A stretch of DNA of 64,000 nt, taken from assembly GCF_009674535.1 (NCBI RefSeq), contig NZ_WKJK01000009.1:122099-186098 (forward strand). The letters run 5' to 3'. Shown piece by piece: positions 59,907 to 64,000 of this stretch. Position 1 is the stretch's first letter; each line of letters opens with the position of its first letter. This DNA is from Duganella guangzhouensis (GTDB lineage: Bacteria; Pseudomonadota; Gammaproteobacteria; Burkholderiales; Burkholderiaceae_D). A model generated the notes under the pieces. It saw only the letters and a list, made by a program, of their open reading frames with translations. It was not told the origin of the DNA and did not search any database. A program made the position numbers and the translations under genes.

Positions 59907-61109
59907 TTACCAGTTCGACTCGCGCTCGGGAGTCGAGGTAATGCGGTGGATCGACAGGTCGGCGCCCTGGAATTCCTCTTCTGGATCCAGGCGCAGGCCC
60001 AGCGTGGCTTTCAGCAGGCCGTAAACAGCCGCGCCGCCCGCCAGCGCGATCACCACGCCCAGCGCGGTACCGGCCAGTTGCGACAGCAGCGACACGCCGC
60101 CCATCCCGCCCAGCGCCTTCATGCCAAATATACCAGCCGCGATGCCGCCCCAGGCGCCGCACAGGCCGTGCAGCGGCCACACGCCCAGCACGTCGTCGAT
60201 CTTCCATTTATTTTGCGCCAGCGTGAACATCCAGACGAATACCGCGCCGGCGATGCCGCCGGTGACCAGCGCCCCCAGCGGATGCATCAGGTCCGAGCCG
60301 GCGCACACCGCCACCAGGCCGGCCAGCGGGCCGTTGTAAGCAAAGCCCGGGTCATTCTTGCCCATCGAGAGCGCGACCAGCGTGCCACCCACCATCGCCA
60401 TCAGCGAGTTGACGGCCACCAGGCCATTCATTTTATCCAGCGACTGCGCGCTCATTACATTGAAGCCGAACCAGCCCACGGTCAGAATCCAGGCGCCCAG
60501 CGCCAGGAAGGGAATCGACGATGGTGGATGGGCGGCGATGGCACCGTTTTTCATGTAACGACCACGACGCGCGCCTAGCAACAGCACCGCCGGCAGCGCA
60601 ATCCAGCCGCCGACCGCGTGCACCACCACCGAGCCGGCGAAGTCGTGGAAGGCGAAGCCGAAAGTGTGGGTCAGCCAGTCCTGCACGCCAAAACGGTTAT
60701 TCCAGCTGATGCCCTCAAAGAAGGGATAAACCAGGCCGACCAGCAAGGCGGTGGCGATGGTCTGTGGATGGAAACGCGCGCGCTCGGCGATGCCGCCCGA
60801 GATAATCGCCGGAATGGCGGCGGCAAAGGTCAGCAGGAAGAAGAACTTCACCAGTTCGTAGCCGTTCTTTTCAGCCAGCACATCGGCCGAGGAGAAGAAA
60901 TTGATGCCGTAAGCAATGCTGTAGCCGACGAAAAAATAGGCGATGGTCGATACGGCAAAGTCGACCAGAATTTTTACCAGGGCGTTGACCTGATTCTTTT
61001 TGCGTACGGTACCAAGCTCCAGAAATGCGAAACCGGCGTGCATGGCCAAAATCATGATGGCGCCGAGCAATATAAACAAGGCATTGGCGCCGTCTTTGTG
61101 TGCATCCAT
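59907..61109 (-). CDS. amtB: ammonium transporter (Amt family)
   Basis: This 400 aa channel protein transports ammonium across the inner membrane, with about eleven helices. Conserved Amt segments include ISGGIAERARF, the pore histidine in AFHDFAGSVVVHAVGGW, MGKNDPGFAYNGPLAGLVAVCAG and the second histidine in WPLHGLCGAWGGIAAG. It lacks a cleaved signal peptide. No glnK gene is next to it. Its upstream region has a sigma-54 promoter. It lies five bases from the end of the convergent XRE-cupin gene. Confidence 0.95.
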   Translation of the reverse strand: MDAHKDGANALFILLGAIMILAMHAGFAFLELGTVRKKNQVNALVKILVDFAVSTIAYFFVGYSIAYGINFFSSADVLAEKNGYELVKFFFLLTFAAAIPAIISGGIAERARFHPQTIATALLVGLVYPFFEGISWNNRFGVQDWLTHTFGFAFHDFAGSVVVHAVGGWIALPAVLLLGARRGRYMKNGAIAAHPPSSIPFLALGAWILTVGWFGFNVMSAQSLDKMNGLVAVNSLMAMVGGTLVALSMGKNDPGFAYNGPLAGLVAVCAGSDLMHPLGALVTGGIAGAVFVWMFTLAQNKWKIDDVLGVWPLHGLCGAWGGIAAGIFGMKALGGMGGVSLLSQLAGTALGVVIALAGGAAVYGLLKATLGLRLDPEEEFQGADLSIHRITSTPERESNW

Positions 61110-61161
61110 TTAAAACCCACTCCCCAAAACAATGCAAAAGTTAAGAACGTTTCATGCTGAA

Positions 61162-61177
61162 AGCAATATTCGTTCCA
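61162..61177 (-). promoter_or_regulatory. sigma-54 promoter of amtB
   Basis: On the minus strand TGGAACGAATATTGCT fits TGGCACG-N4-TTGCT, with GG and GC separated by ten bases. Transcription would start near 61150, about 40 bases before the ATG. RpoN control of amt genes under nitrogen limitation is well known. Confidence 0.7.
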
Positions 61178-61232
61178 CTTTGGTGCAAATTTTAAGTGAC
61201 TGATTTCAATAGATTTTCAAATGGTGCAAAAA

Positions 61233-61253
61233 TGCGCACCGCGTGGGTGCGCA
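61233..61253. promoter_or_regulatory. GC-rich dyad: NtrC-like site and/or terminator
   Basis: TGCGCACC (61233-61240) and GGTGCGCA (61246-61253) form a perfect dyad with a five-base spacer, matching the NtrC pattern GCACC-N5-GGTGC, about 90 bases upstream of the amtB start site. On the minus strand the same stem is followed by TTTTTGC and lies 35 bases after the metalloprotease stop, so it may instead, or also, be that gene's intrinsic terminator. Confidence 0.6.
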
Positions 61254-61287
61254 CTAAAACGAGGCATTATTTTGGTGCGATCACCAA

Positions 61288-63783
61288 TCAAATCGGTGCG
61301 CCGGGCGGCACTGGTGGTGCACCGCACAGTTTGACGCTACGTGGATCTTTCAGATAGGCGGCCACCAGCTCGGCCAGCTGCTTGCGGCTGGCAGCAGTGA
61401 CATCCTTGCCGGGATTTTTCTGCGTCCACTGGGTCAGGTCCAGCAGCGACTGACGCACCTCGGCCGCCACCTGCGGATGCAGCTTGCCGCCTTCCAGCAG
61501 GTTCAGTAACGCATCCGACACCACCCAGTTAGCGGTCAACTGCACCGCCTCGCCGCCAATCACCGAGGCCGGTACTGGCTCGCGCTTCCAGGTCCGGTCC
61601 AGTACCTGCGCCAGCACTTCGCGCACGCCCGGCTGCTGGACGTCGCGCGCATGCTGCCAGGCGACGCGGTTCAGACGACCCGGATCGAGCAGGAAGCCGA
61701 CGGTCTGGCCGGCGCCCGCTTCGGCGATCGAGAAGGCGTCGAATACCGAATCCATGCGGGTGGCGAAGTATTCGCGATTGCGCTCGTAGCCGGCGGCCGG
61801 CGGCGTCAGCACATCCAGCACGTTGGCGGGCAGCGCAAGGTACTCGGCGCGCAGGCTGTCGGTCAGGCGTTTGAGTGCCTGGCGCTGCACCTCGGCCGGC
61901 GTGACGTTGATGCCGGCCTTGCCGGCGCCGGCGCGCACGTCGCCGGCGCTGGTGTAATCGAAGTCGCCACCGCCGATCAGACGTGCCACCGCTTCGGCCT
62001 GATAGCGCTGCAGCAGATACACCGGCACCAGGCGCGCTTCCAGTTCACCGATCTGGCGCGCGTCCGGCAGCACGCCGGGAGAGAAGGTTTGCAGCGCGCG
62101 CTGACGTACGCCGCCCAGCTGATCCCAGGTTTTAAGTGTGTCCGGACCGAAGTCCCACAGCAGGCCATCCGGATGGCTGGCGCCGGGCGTGCGGGCATCC
62201 TGATCGCTGGAATACAGCATGCCGGCGGCACGGGCGTCCGCGCGCAGCTTGGCCAGCGCCGCCTGCTCCTGCGCGCCGCTGCCGAAATCGCCGTAGATGT
62301 ATTTGACGATGTAGTCGTCCCACGGGCCGACGCCAACGCCATAGGCATCGGCCAGATCGACCTCGCCCTTTGCGTTCAGCTTGAGGATCGGATGCGGATA
62401 ATCCATCACCGAGCCATTGCCCATGCGGCTGGCGGCAAAGTTGTGGGCAAAGCCCAGCGTATGACCGACTTCGTGCGCGGCCAGTTGACGCAAGCGGGCC
62501 AGCGCCATTTCCTCGGCCAGCTTGTGCTTGTCGGCCGGGGCGTCTTTGCCATACGGGGCCAGCAGCGCTTCGGCGATCAGGATGTCCTGGCGCACGCGCT
62601 GAGAGCCCAGCGTGACGGCGCCGCGCAGGATTTGACCAGTGCGCGGATCGGCCACCGCATTCCCGTAGGACCAGCCGCGCGTGGCGCGGTGTACCCAAGT
62701 GATGACGTTGTAGCGGATATCCTGCGCATCCACGCCTTCCGGCAACAGCTCGACGCGGTACGCATCCTTGAAGCCGGCCTTTTCAAACGCGCTGGCCCAC
62801 CACGAGGCACCGGCGATCAGCGCCGAGCGCACCGGCTCCGGCGCGCCACGGTCGACGTAGTAAACGATAGGCTTCTTTACGCTGCTGACGGCGGCCGTAG
62901 GATCGGTCTTTTCCAGCTTGTGGCGCACCTGCCAGTGCACGTCGATGCTGCTGGCCAGTGGCGTGGCGAAGTCGACGTAATTGGCGTCGAAGCCGCCGGA
63001 ATACGGATGATAGGGGCGCGGATGCCAGCTGTCCGTTTCTAGTTTGGGCAGGCGCACCATGCTGATACGCTGCCGCATCGACAGGCTAGCCGGATCGGCG
63101 CCCACCTGGCGCACGTATTCAGCCTGCCCCGGACCGCTGAAGGTCAGCAACGATTCGAGTTCGACGTTGTCGGGGAAGGCTTTGGCTTCAGCGGCCAGCA
63201 CCGCGCTGCGCGCGGCATCCACCGCATAGCCGCCCTGCTTGGCATCGGCCAGCCGCGCCGCGATGCCGTGGCGGTCGGTCAGCAGGAAGCTGGAGAAGTC
63301 CACCAGGTGATGGCCATTGTCGCTGGCCAGAATCTCGCCCGACCACAGCACCGAGTTGGAGAACGATTCGCGCACGGCGGCGCGCTCGTCGCGGTCCGGC
63401 GAATTGGCGACATAGTTGGTGTTCTCCTGCACCAGGAGCAGTTTGGCGCCGTGTTTTTCGAAATGGACCATGCGCGTTTCGCCCATCTGCGCGCGGTCCA
63501 GGCCTACGTCGTTGGAGCCCAGCGCGTACGGCAAGGAGCTCGCCAGTATGAACGGCTGTTCCAGCGCGCTGACCGACAGCAGCACCCTGCCCTTGTCGAT
63601 ATCGCGCCAGACGTCGATGAAGCCGGGCTGTGATTGCAAGCCGCGCGTCAGGTCGGCCAGTTGCGGCATAGTCGGCGCGGCTGGCGCGGCGCCGGCCGGT
63701 GCGGCGGCTTGCACCGCCACCGGCACGGCGCCAGCCATCAGCGCCGCCAGCAGCAGCGGCATTGCGTTCGATGCGGCGCGCAT
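61288..63783 (-). CDS. exported zinc-dependent metalloprotease (metzincin-type)
   Basis: This 831 aa secreted protein has a signal peptide (MPLLLAALMAGAVPVAVQA after MRAASNA). N-terminal domains of the DUF5117 type contain VWRDIDKGRVLLSVSALEQPF. The catalytic domain shows the extended zinc motif AAHEVGHTLGFAHNF (about residue 440) and a Met-turn candidate in GSVMDYPHP. The C-terminal region resembles DUF4953. The substrate is unknown. The ATG overlaps the stop of the prolyl oligopeptidase gene by one base (TAATG), which suggests a two-peptidase operon. Confidence 0.92.
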   Translation of the reverse strand: MRAASNAMPLLLAALMAGAVPVAVQAAAPAGAAPAAPTMPQLADLTRGLQSQPGFIDVWRDIDKGRVLLSVSALEQPFILASSLPYALGSNDVGLDRAQMGETRMVHFEKHGAKLLLVQENTNYVANSPDRDERAAVRESFSNSVLWSGEILASDNGHHLVDFSSFLLTDRHGIAARLADAKQGGYAVDAARSAVLAAEAKAFPDNVELESLLTFSGPGQAEYVRQVGADPASLSMRQRISMVRLPKLETDSWHPRPYHPYSGGFDANYVDFATPLASSIDVHWQVRHKLEKTDPTAAVSSVKKPIVYYVDRGAPEPVRSALIAGASWWASAFEKAGFKDAYRVELLPEGVDAQDIRYNVITWVHRATRGWSYGNAVADPRTGQILRGAVTLGSQRVRQDILIAEALLAPYGKDAPADKHKLAEEMALARLRQLAAHEVGHTLGFAHNFAASRMGNGSVMDYPHPILKLNAKGEVDLADAYGVGVGPWDDYIVKYIYGDFGSGAQEQAALAKLRADARAAGMLYSSDQDARTPGASHPDGLLWDFGPDTLKTWDQLGGVRQRALQTFSPGVLPDARQIGELEARLVPVYLLQRYQAEAVARLIGGGDFDYTSAGDVRAGAGKAGINVTPAEVQRQALKRLTDSLRAEYLALPANVLDVLTPPAAGYERNREYFATRMDSVFDAFSIAEAGAGQTVGFLLDPGRLNRVAWQHARDVQQPGVREVLAQVLDRTWKREPVPASVIGGEAVQLTANWVVSDALLNLLEGGKLHPQVAAEVRQSLLDLTQWTQKNPGKDVTAASRKQLAELVAAYLKDPRSVKLCGAPPVPPGAPI

Positions 63784-64000
63784 TATTGAGCCACCGTTGC
63801 GGTGGTGGTGGCCGCGCTGTGCGCGGCAGTCGCAGTCGCGGGATCGCCGCCCGGCATATGCAGCGCGCGAGTCAGGAAGCCCCAGCGGTCCGCCACTTCT
63901 TCGATCTGCTTGTTGGTCGGCTTGCCGGCGCCATGACCGGCCTTGCTGTCGATGCGGATCAGGATAGGCGCACCATTCGGCGCCTGGTCGGCCTGCGCGG
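63783..64000 (-). CDS. prolyl oligopeptidase family (S9A), C-terminal end only
   Basis: The last ~72 codons of a gene entering from the right edge are present. The translation includes GAPILIRIDSKAGHGAGKPTN, where the histidine in the AGHGAG segment is the catalytic His of S9A prolyl endopeptidases. An alanine/threonine-rich tail ends in TATVAQ and TAA. The nucleophile and signal peptide lie outside the window. Confidence 0.85.
   Translation of the reverse strand, partial: AQADQAPNGAPILIRIDSKAGHGAGKPTNKQIEEVADRWGFLTRALHMPGGDPATATAAHSAATTTATVAQ

Overview
The window is a 64 kb piece of a GC-rich betaproteobacterial chromosome. The protein sequences and gene orders fit Burkholderiales, most likely Oxalobacteraceae of the Massilia/Duganella type: the tig-clpP-clpX-lon-hupB-tRNA-ppiD block, the HpnC/D/E squalene genes, large paired TonB-dependent receptors, a PEP-CTERM surface protein and a thrC-moeA-moaD operon. 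The family placement is inference from gene content, not from a marker comparison. I see no insertion sequence, prophage, CRISPR array or rRNA operon.

Region by region. 1-6.2 kb: the 5' part of an acyl-CoA ligase gene, selO, msrB-yciB-bolA, two tandem periplasmic parvulins and an AlkD-like gene. 6.3-18.8 kb: purL, a receiver-TPR protein, a TraB/GumN protein with a tiny membrane protein, a fused 5-oxoprolinase and nnr. Two copies of a long palindromic element close the convergent gene pairs at 6.3 and 18.8 kb. 18.8-26.8 kb: a YbbA-type ABC ATPase back to back with a TesA esterase, then two closely similar TonB-dependent receptors that flank mnmH (tRNA 2-selenouridine synthase); each receptor has a good sigma-54 promoter match. 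26.8-36.7 kb: the proteostasis block (ppiD, a PEP-CTERM protein, tRNA-Asp x2, tRNA-Val, hupB, lon, clpX, clpP, tig, tRNA-Leu), punctuated by intrinsic terminators. 36.9-41.1 kb: a two-gene RND efflux operon. 41.3-46.6 kb: hpnC, a convergent lipoprotein gene, hpnD-hpnE, and a DUF1700/GIN-domain pair. 46.6-51.1 kb: a flavoprotein, a small membrane protein and moaD-moeA-thrC. 51.3-55.7 kb: a GGDEF-EAL protein and a BlaI/BlaR1-like repressor-protease pair with visible operators. 55.7-59.9 kb: a threonine/serine degradation operon (kbl-tdh-sdaA) with a divergent XRE-cupin regulator. 59.9-64 kb: amtB with a sigma-54 promoter, a metzincin-type metalloprotease and the end of a prolyl oligopeptidase gene.

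Functional themes. Protein folding and turnover dominate (trigger factor, ClpXP, Lon, three parvulins, MsrB, two peptidases). HpnC/D/E together make squalene from farnesyl diphosphate, but no cyclase is present here. Kbl, Tdh and SdaA convert threonine to glycine plus acetyl-CoA and serine to pyruvate plus ammonia, and they lie next to the ammonium channel gene. Sigma-54 control is suggested at three promoters (two receptors and amtB). No non-coding stretch exceeds about 290 bases, and the larger gaps are described under their regulatory features.
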